IMG/VR virus record: IMGVR_UViG_3300027749_003914
Location: 1 to 40,430 of that record
Source: a virus
Strand: one strand, 5' to 3'
DNA length: 40,430 bases
Below the pieces are notes generated by a model that saw only the letters and a list, made by a program, of their open reading frames with translations, was not told where the DNA came from and did no database searches. This document shows positions 29,742 through 39,084 of the stretch, piece by piece. The translations under genes were made by a program, and so were the position numbers. Numbering within the stretch: the stretch's first letter is position 1; each line of letters opens with the position of its first letter.

Positions 29742-30758
29742 ATGACTGCTCGAATTGGATTCTGTTGTAAATGGCTGAATGATCCTTCAGAATGTGGAGG
29801 CATGAAGGTCAACGCCGCGGACCGTGACCTAAACGGCAGGTCAACTACCATGCGCTGGTTGCGTGAACATCCTGCAGACGCAGATCAACGCCAGTGGGAC
29901 ATCATGAACCACAATGCCTCGGCTGCTGTGCGCATGATTGAACGTGTGGCCACCTTGCCCGAAGCACGTAGAATGGTACGCCTGGGCAGTGAAATGCTAC
30001 AGGGCTACACAGAAGCCAACTGGATTGACTGGTGGCAACGAGCAGAAATACAAGATCACTGTGCCCGGATATTTGCACCCATTGGTGAAACAGCCCGACG
30101 TCTTGGGGTCAGACTCAGTTTCCACCCAGGGCAGTTTTGTGTGTTGGCCAGCGAATCAGATGAGATTGTGGAACGTAGCATACTGGAATTTGAATACCAT
30201 GCGGACATGGCTAGATGGATGGGCTATGGCAGTGAATGGCATGATCACGGATTCAAGATCAATGTGCATCTATCGGGCCGAGGTGGTAGTGACAAATTCT
30301 TGAGAACTCTGAGTCGTCTCTCTCCAGAAGCCAGGAACTTGATCACCATCGAAAATGACGAAATGACCAATGGACTAGATGCCACACTGGCAGTGGCGTC
30401 ACATGTGGCCTTGGTTCTAGACGTGCATCATCATTGGATCAACACCGGTGAATATATCGAACCCACAGACGTGCGTGTGGCTCGCGTGATTGACAGTTGG
30501 CGCGGTGTGCGTCCTGCCATGCACTTTAGTACCAGTCGAGAGGACATTTTGGTCGACCATGATCCAACCACTAGACCAGACCTTGCTGAACTGCTTGCCA
30601 AGGGTTACAAGAAACAGAAACTCCGAGCACACAGCGACTTCTGTTGGAACTCTGCTGTGAATGCATGGGTGCTGGGCTTTGGTGATCAGTTTGACATACA
30701 GGTAGAAGCCAAGGGCAAGAACTTGGCCAGTCAACAACTGTACGAACAATCCTTGTAA
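29742..30758 (+). CDS. uvsE: UV damage endonuclease (UvdE/UvsE)
   Basis: UVDE nicks DNA 5' to UV photoproducts and abasic sites, opening an alternative excision repair route. The 338-residue TIM-barrel protein has the full motif set: RLSFHPGQFCVL (His128), NVHLSGRGG (His176), IENDE (Glu204), DVHHHW (His230), MHFSTSRED (His261), RAHSDFCWN (His297) and EAKGKNLA with Glu322 and Lys324, the lysine reported to be modified in the bacterial enzyme. All look intact. A phage copy fits life in sunlit water. It ends the operon, followed by a late-type promoter and a terminator. Confidence 0.94.
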   Translation: MTARIGFCCKWLNDPSECGGMKVNAADRDLNGRSTTMRWLREHPADADQRQWDIMNHNASAAVRMIERVATLPEARRMVRLGSEMLQGYTEANWIDWWQRAEIQDHCARIFAPIGETARRLGVRLSFHPGQFCVLASESDEIVERSILEFEYHADMARWMGYGSEWHDHGFKINVHLSGRGGSDKFLRTLSRLSPEARNLITIENDEMTNGLDATLAVASHVALVLDVHHHWINTGEYIEPTDVRVARVIDSWRGVRPAMHFSTSREDILVDHDPTTRPDLAELLAKGYKKQKLRAHSDFCWNSAVNAWVLGFGDQFDIQVEAKGKNLASQQLYEQSL

Positions 30759-30779
30759 TATTATCGTAATATGTACATA

Positions 30780-30787
30780 TATAAATA
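30780..30787 (+). promoter_or_regulatory. Exact T4-type late promoter TATAAATA
   Basis: A perfect TATAAATA is placed just after the uvsE stop, in a real intergenic gap. Start of transcription is expected about 30793. A terminator lies 46 bases further on, so the promoter seems to serve a short RNA rather than the fibre gene. Confidence 0.75.
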
Positions 30788-30792
30788 AATTT

Positions 30793-30862
30793 AACCGCAC
30801 ACAACGATAGAGTGTGACCAGAACTCGTAACTGGTACTAAGCACCCCAGGGGTGCTTTTTCT
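30793..30862 (+). ncRNA. Candidate late-expressed small RNA
   Basis: Between the exact TATAAATA box and a strong terminator lie about 70 bases with two further hairpins: CACAC (30798-30802) with GTGTG (30812-30816), and ACCAG (30817-30821) with CTGGT (30831-30835). No ORF of useful length is present. The layout is promoter, two hairpins and a terminator hairpin with T-run, the usual plan of a bacterial small RNA. A leftover promoter ahead of the operon's terminator is the alternative. Confidence 0.42.
30839..30861 (+). terminator. Rho-independent terminator
   Basis: AAGCACC pairs with GGTGCTT around the CCAGG loop region, followed by TTTCTT. It ends the 26.5-30.8 kb operon and insulates the fibre genes. 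Confidence 0.88.
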
Positions 30863-30886
30863 TGGGTTAGATTAAAATGTAGATGC

Positions 30887-30894
30887 GGTAAATA
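30887..30894 (+). promoter_or_regulatory. Late-promoter-like GGTAAATA
   Basis: GGTAAATA matches six of eight bases of TATAAATA and stands in the gap before the giant fibre gene. Start at about 30900 leaves a short leader with AAAAGGG before the GTG at 30915. GGTAAA here is also inverted as TTTACC at 30909-30914. Confidence 0.45.
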
Positions 30895-30914
30895 CATCAA
30901 AAGGGCTGTTTACC

Positions 30915-33900
30915 GTGTCTATAAAAACTCCATCTCCTGTTGATTCTCCATACGCTACCGCGTCCACCACGCCCACTGTGCTGAATTCAGCACCCGGTGT
31001 ACAAACAGCCGCTGCCGATGTGGCTGTGACTGTTCCTGATGCTGCCAACATATCCTACTATGCCAATGGGCAGGCTGCTATTGACTCCTTGGTGACCACC
31101 AGCAGATCAGGTGTGTTTGCCGGCGCCAATGTCACGTTGTCGGTAACTGAGCAAAATTATCTTACCCAAAACAAAACATTCATTGGCACAGGCAATGGCA
31201 GTGTGGGCGGTTCCAACAGTCAGATACAGTTCAACAACAGTGGCGATTTTGGCGGCAGCGCAAATTTGACATTTGATGGTGCCAATGTTGTGGTATCAGG
31301 TGTGAAAACTGACAACTATTACTATGCCAATGGCACAGCATTCACTGGCGGAACGTATGGCAATGCTAACGTGGTAGCCAACCTGGCTGCATTGGGATCA
31401 AATCCAGTATCAACCACAGGCAATGTAACCGGCAACTACTTCTTAGGCAACGGTTCACAACTCACAGGCATTATTACAAGTTATGGCAATGCCAACGTGG
31501 TAGCCAATCTGGCTGCTTTGGGCACCAACCCTGTATCAACCACAGGCAATGTCTCAGCCAGTTACTTGTTTGGTAATGGTTCACAACTGAGTGGCATTAC
31601 TACAAATTACAGCAACTCAAATGTCAGCGCATTCATGGCTGCTTTTGGTAGCAATACAGTAAGCACAACAGGCGCAGTGACCGCAGGTAATATCACGGGC
31701 GGTAACATCTTGACCGGTGGTTTGGTAAGTTCTACAGGTACCATAACAGGCTCTAGTCATCTGGGTTCAGTTGTATCAGTAACTGCCAACATCACAGGTG
31801 GCAATATTATAACAGCAGGCGTAATCACAGCCACTGGTACTATCACTGGTGGTAATTTAAGTGTTAGTGGCAATGTCTTGGGTAGTCTATTGCCCAGTGC
31901 CAATGTCACATATGACCTGGGCAGTGCCACCCAGGCCTGGCGAGATCTATATCTGTCGGGCAACAGTATCAAACTGGGTGCTCAAACAATCACATCCAAT
32001 GCCACTAGTGTCAGTACAGGCACCGGCAACTTGGTCGGTGGCAATGTTTTAACCACTGGATCAATATCAGCCACATCTACTATCACCAGTGCCGCCACAA
32101 TCACAGGTGGCAATATTGCCACTGCAGGGCAGATCACTTCCACAGGCAACATAACTGGTGGCGGATTGACCATCAATGGCGCAGGTGTGGTCACAGGTAA
32201 CCTACAAATTCAAGGCAACTTGATCTACAACAATTTGACCAACATCACCACGGCCAATCTGGTGTTTGGCCTGGCCAACACTGTGACCGGTATCTCGGCC
32301 AATGGTGCAGGATTTGTTGTGGGCAATACCAGCCAAGCCAGTTTCTTGTACAACTACGGCACACAGCAGTGGAACAGCAACATTGGTATCAGTGCTGTGG
32401 GCAACTTGATTGGTGACAATATATTGACTTCAGGACTGGTGTCTGCGACCGGCAATCTTTATGGTGGTAACGTACTCAATTCAGGTGCAAGTTCAGTTGC
32501 TGGCAATATCACTGGTGGTAACGTATTAACAGCAGGACAGGTGTCAGCCACCGGCAACATCACCGGCAACTACTTCATTGGTAATGGTTCACAACTCACA
32601 GGCATTGTGTCAAGTTATGGCAATGCCAACGTTGTGGCCAACTTGGCTGCTTTGGGCACCAATCCAGTATCAACCACGGGCAACGTCACAGGTGGCAATA
32701 TATTAACAGGTGGCCTAATCAGTTCAACTAGCACCGTAACTGGCTCAAGTCATTTGGGTGCAGTTGTATCAGTCACAGCAAATATTACCGGTGGTAATAT
32801 CTTAACAGCAGGACAGGTGTCAGCAACCGGTAATCTTTATGGCGGCAACGTACTCAATTCGGGAATAAGTTCAGTTGCTGGTAATGTAACTGGCGGTAAC
32901 ATATTAACTGCTGGGCTTGTAAGTGCGACATCGACTATCACTAGTGCGGCCAATATCACTGGTGGCAATATTCTAACAGCAGGACAGGTGTCGGCCACTG
33001 GCAATGTGTCTGGTAACTTCTTCATTGGTAATGGATCACAACTCACAGGATTGCCAGCCACATATGGCAACGCCAATGTGGTGGCCAATTTGGCTGCACT
33101 GGGATCAAATCCAGTATCAACCACAGGTAATATCACAGGCGGCAACTTGATCACAAGCGGTCTAATATCAGCCACCGGCACAGTCACAGGCACAAGTCAT
33201 TTGGGTTCAGTAGTTAGCGTAACTGCCAACATCACAGGCGGTAATGTATTGACAGGTGGCGTGATTTCGGCCACAAGCACAATCACTTCGGCTGCCAATA
33301 TCACAGGTGGTAACATACTCACTGCCGGGCAAGTATCGGCTACCGGCAATCTTTATGGTGGCAACGTGCTCAATTCGGGTGCAAGTTCAGTCACTGGTAA
33401 CATCACAGGTGGCAACATATTAACTGCTGGGCTTGTAAGTGCCACTGGCACAGTTACTGGTTCAAGTTTGCTTGGCTCAGTGGCATCACTAAGTGGCAAC
33501 GTCATTGGTGGTAATTTACGTACCGCAGGTGTAGTCACTGCTACAGGCAACATCACTGGTGGCAACTTGTTGACAAGTGGTTTAATAAGTGCTTCTGCCA
33601 ACATCACAAGTGGTAATTTGTTAACAGGCGGATTGATAAGTTCAACTGGTACTGTGACAGGCTCAAGTTTACTGGGCTCAGTGGCATCGCTAAGTGGCAA
33701 TGTCACTGGTGGTAACATCGTAACTGCTGGACAGGTCAGTGCCACTGGCAACTTGTATGGCGGTAATTTAAGCATCACTGGCAATGTACTGGGTAATCTG
33801 TTGCCCAGTGCCAACATCACATATGACCTGGGCAGTGCCACTCAGGCCTGGCGAGATCTATATCTGTCAGGCAACAGTATCAAACTGGGTGCGGCCACAA

Positions 33901-36900
33901 TCACTTCCTCAGGAACCGCAGTCAGCATGGGCACCGGCAATGTCAGCAGTGGCAATTTGACCACAGGTGGATTAATATCATCAACTGGTAACGTTATTGC
34001 TGGTAATGTGTTAACTGCCGGCGTGATATCAGCCACTGGCACAATAACCACAGGTTCGGACATCAGTCTAGTGGGCAACATCGTTGACACTGGCACGTTC
34101 TGGCTCAACACCACTGCCAATGGCAACATCAATTTGAATCCCAATGGTTCGGGACAAACCAATATACCAGTGGGTATTCTCAATGTCACTGCCAATATCT
34201 CGGGTGGTAATGTGTTAACTGGTGGGCTAGTGAGTGCTACAGGCAATGTAACTGGAGGCAACATACTCACTGTGGGATTAATTTCGGCCACTGCCAACAT
34301 TACAGGTGGCAATGTGCTAACTGCTGGGTTGATATCAGCCACAAGCACTATCACCAGTGCTGCCAACATCACTGGTGGTAACATCATAACTGCTGGACAG
34401 GTCAGTGCCACAGGCAATGTCACTGCTGGCGGATTAACAATCAATGGCACAGGTGTGGTCACAGGCAACTTCCAAGTTCAAGGTAATTTGACTTACAACA
34501 ACTTGACAAATATCACCACAAGCAATTTGGTATTTTATCTAGCCAACACCACAACAGGTATCTCAGCCAATGGTTCAGGAATCGCAGTTGGCAATACCAG
34601 CGAAGCAACATTCTTGTACAACTACGGCACACAGGCCTGGAATAGCAATATTGGGATCAATGCTGTGGGCAATGTCACTGGCGGCAACATCAACACCGCA
34701 GGTGTGATCACAGCCACTGGTAACATAAATGGTGGTAATTTAAGAACTGCTGGCGTGATCACAGCCGCTGGAAACATCCAGGGCGGCAACATCTTGACAG
34801 GTGGATTAATATCTGCCACTTCAACTATCACCAGTGCTGCCAACATCACAGGTGGTAATGTATTAACTGCTGGGCTTGTAAGTGCCACGGGTACTGTGAC
34901 TGGCTCAAGTTTACTAGGCTCAGTAGCATCACTTAGTGGTAATGTCACAGGTGGTAATCTATTGACAGGTGGATTGATCAGCGCAACATCAACCATTACT
35001 TCAGCGGCAAATATCACAGGTGGCAACTTGCTAACAGGTGGACTTGTAAGTGCCACATCGACCATCACCAGTGCCGCCAATATCACAGGTGGTAACATCT
35101 TGACTGCTGGCCTGATGAGTTCAACTGGCAACGCTATCCACGGCAATATCTCGACAGGCGGACTTGTAAGTGCTACTGGAACTGTGACTGGTTCAAGTTT
35201 GTTAGGTTCAGTAGTATCTGTCACTGCCAACATCACAGGTGGTAATATCTTAACTGCTGGTGTTGTATCGGCTACAGGCAATGTGTCTGGTAACTTCTTT
35301 ATTGGTAACGGATCACAACTGACAGGTATTGCGGCTTCATATGGCAACACCAATGTGACCACATTGTTGAGTACTTTGGGCAGTAACATTATTAGTGGAA
35401 CTGGCAATATCACAACAACTGCCAACATCTCGGGCGGTTATATCCTGGGTAATGGTTCACAGTTGACTGGATTACCAGCAAATTATGGCAATGCTAACGT
35501 GGTGGCCAACTTGGCTGCACTGGGATCAAACCCTGTGTCAACCACAGGTAACATAACAGGTGGCAATCTATTATTTGGGTCTGGAATTGTCACCGGCACA
35601 GGCAACATCACTGGCGGTAATTTATTGACAGGTGGGTTGATATCAGCCACTGGCACTGTGACTGGAACCAGTCACCTGGGCTCAGTTGTATCTGTCACTG
35701 CCAACATTACCGGCGGTAACATCTTAACTGGCGGCTTAATTAGTGCTACATCAACTGTCACCAGTGCGGCCAATATTACAGGTGGTAATATTATCACCGC
35801 TGGACAGGTGTCGGCCACTGGTAACATCTCAGGCAGTTTCTTTATTGGCAATGGCTCACAACTGACAGGGCTTGCCGCAACATATGGCAATGCTAACGTG
35901 GTGGCCAACTTGGCCGCGCTAGGCACTAACCCAGTATCAACCACTGGCAACGTAACTGGTGGCAACTTATTGTTTGGTTCTGGAGTTGTCTCTGGCACAG
36001 GTAACATCACAGGTGGCAATGTATTGACTGGTGGATTGATCACAGCAACTGGCAACATAACCGGTGGCAATTTACTAACAGGTGGTCTCATGTCCAGTAC
36101 AGGTAATGCCATACATGGTAACATCTTGACCGGTGGCTTGATATCAGCCACAGGCAATGTCACTGCCGGCAACGTATTATTTGGCGCTGGTATTGTAAGT
36201 GGTACCGGTAACATAAACGGTGGCAATTTAATTGGTATCTACGCCAACGGCACCAGTAACATCTACATTCCTACTGCCAGTGGCAATATCAACTTCAGTG
36301 CCAATGCTATTGCCAACATACTGATCATCACGACCACTGGTAATTTAATAGCAAGCGGCAACGCAAGTGTCACAGGCAACATCACTGGTGGTAATGTGCT
36401 GTTTGGATCAGGTGTTGTTTCGGGCACAGGCAATATCACTGGTGGTAACATCCTAACTGCTGGATTGATTAGTGCAACTGCCAATGTAACCGGTGGTAAC
36501 TTAATCACAGCAGGTTTGATAACTGCCACAGGTAACATTACCGCTGTGGCCAACATTGCTGGTGGTAACATCCTAACTGCTGGCATTATGAGTTCAACAG
36601 GTAATGCCACACATGGCAACATACTAACTGCTGGTTTAATAAGTGCTACTGCAAATATTACAGGTGGTAACGTGCTATTTGGAACTGGCATAGTTTCGGG
36701 CACTGGCAACATATATACTGGCAATTTGATTGGCGTACATGCCAATGGCAACAGCAACATCAGTATTCCTGCTGCCGCCGGCAACATCAACTTCAGTGCC
36801 AACGGCAATGCCAATGTGTTGATTTTGACCACAAACGGTAACTTGATATCAGCCGGTAACTTTATTGGTACCTTGGCTAATGGCAACAGTAATATCAGTA

Positions 36901-37349
36901 TTCCTAGCGCCAACGGCAACATACTGTTTAGTGCTGCCGGCACTGCCAACGTGATGCAGGTAAACACCGGAGGTATTGTGGCCAACGTGTTGGCACCCAC
37001 CACAGCAACTCCTGCCAACGGTGTGGGTTACATAGGCATGCCAGTGAGTACTGTTACAGGAACAGGTACACTGACCATTGTGGATGCTGGCAAACTTGTT
37101 TACATCACCGGCGCCAGCCAGACTGTGACCATTCCTGCCAACGGTTCAGTGGCATACCCAATAGGAACTGCCATAACATTCATTGCTGGACCTGCGTCAA
37201 GTGCCACCAGCATTGCTATCACAACAGACACCATGTACCTGGCAGGCACAGGGTCAACCGGCACAAGAACAATGGCTGCCAACGCCATGGCCACAGCAGT
37301 CAAGGTCACAAGTACTGTCTGGTACATCAACGGAACAGGACTGTCATAA
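30915..37349 (+). CDS. Giant repeat-built tail fibre protein
   Basis: A GTG start after AAAAGGG gives a 2144-residue protein, the largest in the window and probably a receptor-binding or long tail fibre. Residues 1-95 form a distinct N-terminal part (SIKTPSPVDSPYATASTTPTV...), likely for attachment to the tail. Most of the rest is built from units of the type NITGGNILTAGLVSATG, about 17 residues, interspersed with YGNANVVANLAALGSNPVSTTG (six copies) and with two copies of LLPSANVTYDLGSATQAWRDLYLSGNSIKLGA. The regular Gly-Asn turns suggest a beta-solenoid or triple-stranded fibre shaft. The C-terminal 120 residues (GYIGMPVSTVTGTGTLTIVDAGKLVYITG) look like a globular tip. Its stop overlaps the next start (TAATG). 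Confidence 0.9.
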   Translation: MSIKTPSPVDSPYATASTTPTVLNSAPGVQTAAADVAVTVPDAANISYYANGQAAIDSLVTTSRSGVFAGANVTLSVTEQNYLTQNKTFIGTGNGSVGGSNSQIQFNNSGDFGGSANLTFDGANVVVSGVKTDNYYYANGTAFTGGTYGNANVVANLAALGSNPVSTTGNVTGNYFLGNGSQLTGIITSYGNANVVANLAALGTNPVSTTGNVSASYLFGNGSQLSGITTNYSNSNVSAFMAAFGSNTVSTTGAVTAGNITGGNILTGGLVSSTGTITGSSHLGSVVSVTANITGGNIITAGVITATGTITGGNLSVSGNVLGSLLPSANVTYDLGSATQAWRDLYLSGNSIKLGAQTITSNATSVSTGTGNLVGGNVLTTGSISATSTITSAATITGGNIATAGQITSTGNITGGGLTINGAGVVTGNLQIQGNLIYNNLTNITTANLVFGLANTVTGISANGAGFVVGNTSQASFLYNYGTQQWNSNIGISAVGNLIGDNILTSGLVSATGNLYGGNVLNSGASSVAGNITGGNVLTAGQVSATGNITGNYFIGNGSQLTGIVSSYGNANVVANLAALGTNPVSTTGNVTGGNILTGGLISSTSTVTGSSHLGAVVSVTANITGGNILTAGQVSATGNLYGGNVLNSGISSVAGNVTGGNILTAGLVSATSTITSAANITGGNILTAGQVSATGNVSGNFFIGNGSQLTGLPATYGNANVVANLAALGSNPVSTTGNITGGNLITSGLISATGTVTGTSHLGSVVSVTANITGGNVLTGGVISATSTITSAANITGGNILTAGQVSATGNLYGGNVLNSGASSVTGNITGGNILTAGLVSATGTVTGSSLLGSVASLSGNVIGGNLRTAGVVTATGNITGGNLLTSGLISASANITSGNLLTGGLISSTGTVTGSSLLGSVASLSGNVTGGNIVTAGQVSATGNLYGGNLSITGNVLGNLLPSANITYDLGSATQAWRDLYLSGNSIKLGAATITSSGTAVSMGTGNVSSGNLTTGGLISSTGNVIAGNVLTAGVISATGTITTGSDISLVGNIVDTGTFWLNTTANGNINLNPNGSGQTNIPVGILNVTANISGGNVLTGGLVSATGNVTGGNILTVGLISATANITGGNVLTAGLISATSTITSAANITGGNIITAGQVSATGNVTAGGLTINGTGVVTGNFQVQGNLTYNNLTNITTSNLVFYLANTTTGISANGSGIAVGNTSEATFLYNYGTQAWNSNIGINAVGNVTGGNINTAGVITATGNINGGNLRTAGVITAAGNIQGGNILTGGLISATSTITSAANITGGNVLTAGLVSATGTVTGSSLLGSVASLSGNVTGGNLLTGGLISATSTITSAANITGGNLLTGGLVSATSTITSAANITGGNILTAGLMSSTGNAIHGNISTGGLVSATGTVTGSSLLGSVVSVTANITGGNILTAGVVSATGNVSGNFFIGNGSQLTGIAASYGNTNVTTLLSTLGSNIISGTGNITTTANISGGYILGNGSQLTGLPANYGNANVVANLAALGSNPVSTTGNITGGNLLFGSGIVTGTGNITGGNLLTGGLISATGTVTGTSHLGSVVSVTANITGGNILTGGLISATSTVTSAANITGGNIITAGQVSATGNISGSFFIGNGSQLTGLAATYGNANVVANLAALGTNPVSTTGNVTGGNLLFGSGVVSGTGNITGGNVLTGGLITATGNITGGNLLTGGLMSSTGNAIHGNILTGGLISATGNVTAGNVLFGAGIVSGTGNINGGNLIGIYANGTSNIYIPTASGNINFSANAIANILIITTTGNLIASGNASVTGNITGGNVLFGSGVVSGTGNITGGNILTAGLISATANVTGGNLITAGLITATGNITAVANIAGGNILTAGIMSSTGNATHGNILTAGLISATANITGGNVLFGTGIVSGTGNIYTGNLIGVHANGNSNISIPAAAGNINFSANGNANVLILTTNGNLISAGNFIGTLANGNSNISIPSANGNILFSAAGTANVMQVNTGGIVANVLAPTTATPANGVGYIGMPVSTVTGTGTLTIVDAGKLVYITGASQTVTIPANGSVAYPIGTAITFIAGPASSATSIAITTDTMYLAGTGSTGTRTMAANAMATAVKVTSTVWYINGTGLS
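31356..36850 (+). repeat. Degenerate protein-level repeats of the fibre shaft
   Basis: Long repeats occur at about 31356, 31480, 32617, 33062, 35484 and 35882 (YGNANVVANLAALG unit) and at about 31891 and 33799 (DLGSATQAWRDLYL unit), between many shorter GNITGGN units. Copies are close in protein but differ at many synonymous positions, for example GGTAATATT against GGCAACATC for GNI. The same short unit occurs in the partial gene at 39085. Confidence 0.85.
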
Positions 37350-38935
37350 TGAGTGGAATAATGGGTGGGCTGTTGAGCAGTTACAGCATTGATACACCAG
37401 CCACGCTGGTATACAATCTAGATGCTGCCGTGCTGGGCGGACGTCCAAGTACCACAATCACAACCAGTGCCAGTTTCAATGGCACAAGCCAACGTCTAAG
37501 CACCACTGGTTTGCTGGCCACTGGTACTGGTACCAGTGCCACCGGCACAAACATGAGCACCGGCGATTTTACCTGGGAGTGCTGGGTGAGACCAACCGGT
37601 ACCTCTGGAGCACAAACATTTATAGACACTCGCGGAAATTCAACAGGATACTCAGCATCAGGTAATGATGGTGCTTATTTTGGAACAGTAGGGACCGGCG
37701 ATCTTAGTCCCATGTACTATTCAAACGCTACTGTATTACTTACTTCTACAATTGCATTAACACTAAACACCTGGGCTCACGTGGCCTTGGTCAGATCATC
37801 AGGAACAGTAACTATATACGTAAATGGTGTAAGCGGCGGCTCTATTGCAGGTGATACCACAGATTTATCAGCACCTTACGTTGTCATGGGCGGAACACAA
37901 GAGTTTGGTGGCGGCCTCTGGCTAACCGGACAAATATCCAACCTGCGCATGATCAAAGGCACAGCAGTTTATACCACCGCCTTTACTCCGCCGACCACCA
38001 CACTCAGAGCCATTGCCGGCACAAACCTGTTGATGCCACTGATGGCCTCACCGTTCATGGATCTTTCTGTTAACGTGCTGCCAATCGTCAACACCGGCAC
38101 CGTGGCCACCACTACTCAAGCGCCGAGCCTCACAACAGGCACCACTGATGTCACCAACACCTATACATTGACATCTAGTATTCCTCTTGCAACATTCACT
38201 GGCAGCAGTACAGGAACCACACTCACAGTGGCCAGTGGGCTAACAGGAACAGTCACACTGGGCATGACCATAACCGGCGGCTCAATCCCGGCTGGCACAT
38301 ATATTGTGAGTCAACTGACCGGTACCACTGGCAGCACAGGTACATATACCATCAGTGCCAGTGTCACGCAAACATCAACCAGCATCACAGGAGCAAGAGT
38401 CAACTGGTTCGGCAGTCAAGGCGGTATATTCAGTAACTATTTCAGTGGCGACGGAATTGGCGCTTACATCACGGGTGGACCAAACATTGGTGCTGCCACA
38501 AGATACACAGTGATGATGGCCTATCAGTTGATTGGTACTAGTAATTATGGTCGATTGTTAAACTCCAATACCGCAAGCCCAGACTGGCTCATGGGCGGAT
38601 ATTCATCATATCCCAAAGCCTGGTTTTCTAATGGAGTTACCATCAACTTGTCTGGTGCTACCAAAGACACAGTGTGGCACATAGATTTTGTTACATTTAC
38701 CAGAACTGTGGGCAATATATATTCAAGCACCAGTGCCCAACCCACATCAACACCAACATACACCAACACCAGCAGTACCATCAGCGGATTTAACCAGTTG
38801 AAACTGTTCAGCAAGAGTGACGGCAATGAGTGCGCAGCCGGCAATATTGGCATGGTCAAAGTGTGGACTGGAGTGTTGAGCACTGCACAAATGCAGGCCG
38901 AATACAATGCCTACAAGGCAAGATTTGGCTATTAA
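37349..38935 (+). CDS. LamG/concanavalin-like fibre protein
   Basis: This 528-residue protein starts in the stop codon of the giant fibre (TAATG). Residues about 38-215 show the LamG pattern (FTWECWVRP, INTWAHVALVRSSGTVTIYVNG, GQISNLRMIKGTAVY), a jelly-roll carbohydrate-binding fold. A Thr/Ser/Gly-rich linker (about 240-350) follows, and a second LamG-like part occupies 370-525 (RYTVMMAYQLIG, GMVKVWTGVLSTAQMQAEYNAYKARFGY). It is a plausible sugar-binding tip or side fibre. Translation is coupled to the giant fibre, so the two may be joined in one assembly. Confidence 0.85.
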   Translation: MSGIMGGLLSSYSIDTPATLVYNLDAAVLGGRPSTTITTSASFNGTSQRLSTTGLLATGTGTSATGTNMSTGDFTWECWVRPTGTSGAQTFIDTRGNSTGYSASGNDGAYFGTVGTGDLSPMYYSNATVLLTSTIALTLNTWAHVALVRSSGTVTIYVNGVSGGSIAGDTTDLSAPYVVMGGTQEFGGGLWLTGQISNLRMIKGTAVYTTAFTPPTTTLRAIAGTNLLMPLMASPFMDLSVNVLPIVNTGTVATTTQAPSLTTGTTDVTNTYTLTSSIPLATFTGSSTGTTLTVASGLTGTVTLGMTITGGSIPAGTYIVSQLTGTTGSTGTYTISASVTQTSTSITGARVNWFGSQGGIFSNYFSGDGIGAYITGGPNIGAATRYTVMMAYQLIGTSNYGRLLNSNTASPDWLMGGYSSYPKAWFSNGVTINLSGATKDTVWHIDFVTFTRTVGNIYSSTSAQPTSTPTYTNTSSTISGFNQLKLFSKSDGNECAAGNIGMVKVWTGVLSTAQMQAEYNAYKARFGY

Positions 38936-38938
38936 GAT

Positions 38939-39082
38939 ATGTCAACAATTGTAATAGAAGGCGGCATCACCATTGAAACCGGGATCGCAATTGGTGTTGA
39001 TATAGATCTCTCTGTGTTTTTTATAACAGAAGACAACAATCAACTCACAAGTGAAACAGGTGACAGTTTTGTCGAGGAATAA
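38939..39082 (+). CDS. Small hypothetical protein between fibre genes
   Basis: This 47-residue ORF starts three bases after the LamG gene stop and ends two bases before the next ATG. The N-terminal half is beta-like (STIVIEGGITIETGIAIGVDID), the end acidic. No clear ribosome site is visible. The exact fit between two fibre genes supports it. It could be a small fibre attachment or chaperone protein; no family is recognised. Confidence 0.55.
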   Translation: MSTIVIEGGITIETGIAIGVDIDLSVFFITEDNNQLTSETGDSFVEE

Positions 39083-39084
39083 CA

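Noticed and set aside
31757-37018. Long minus-strand ORFs rich in LPPV and TLPPVML repeats across the fibre gene, also at 39606-40346
   Set aside because: They are mirror images of the Gly-Asn-Thr repeat codons of the plus-strand fibres; no ribosome sites, no family, and composition fully explained by the opposite strand.
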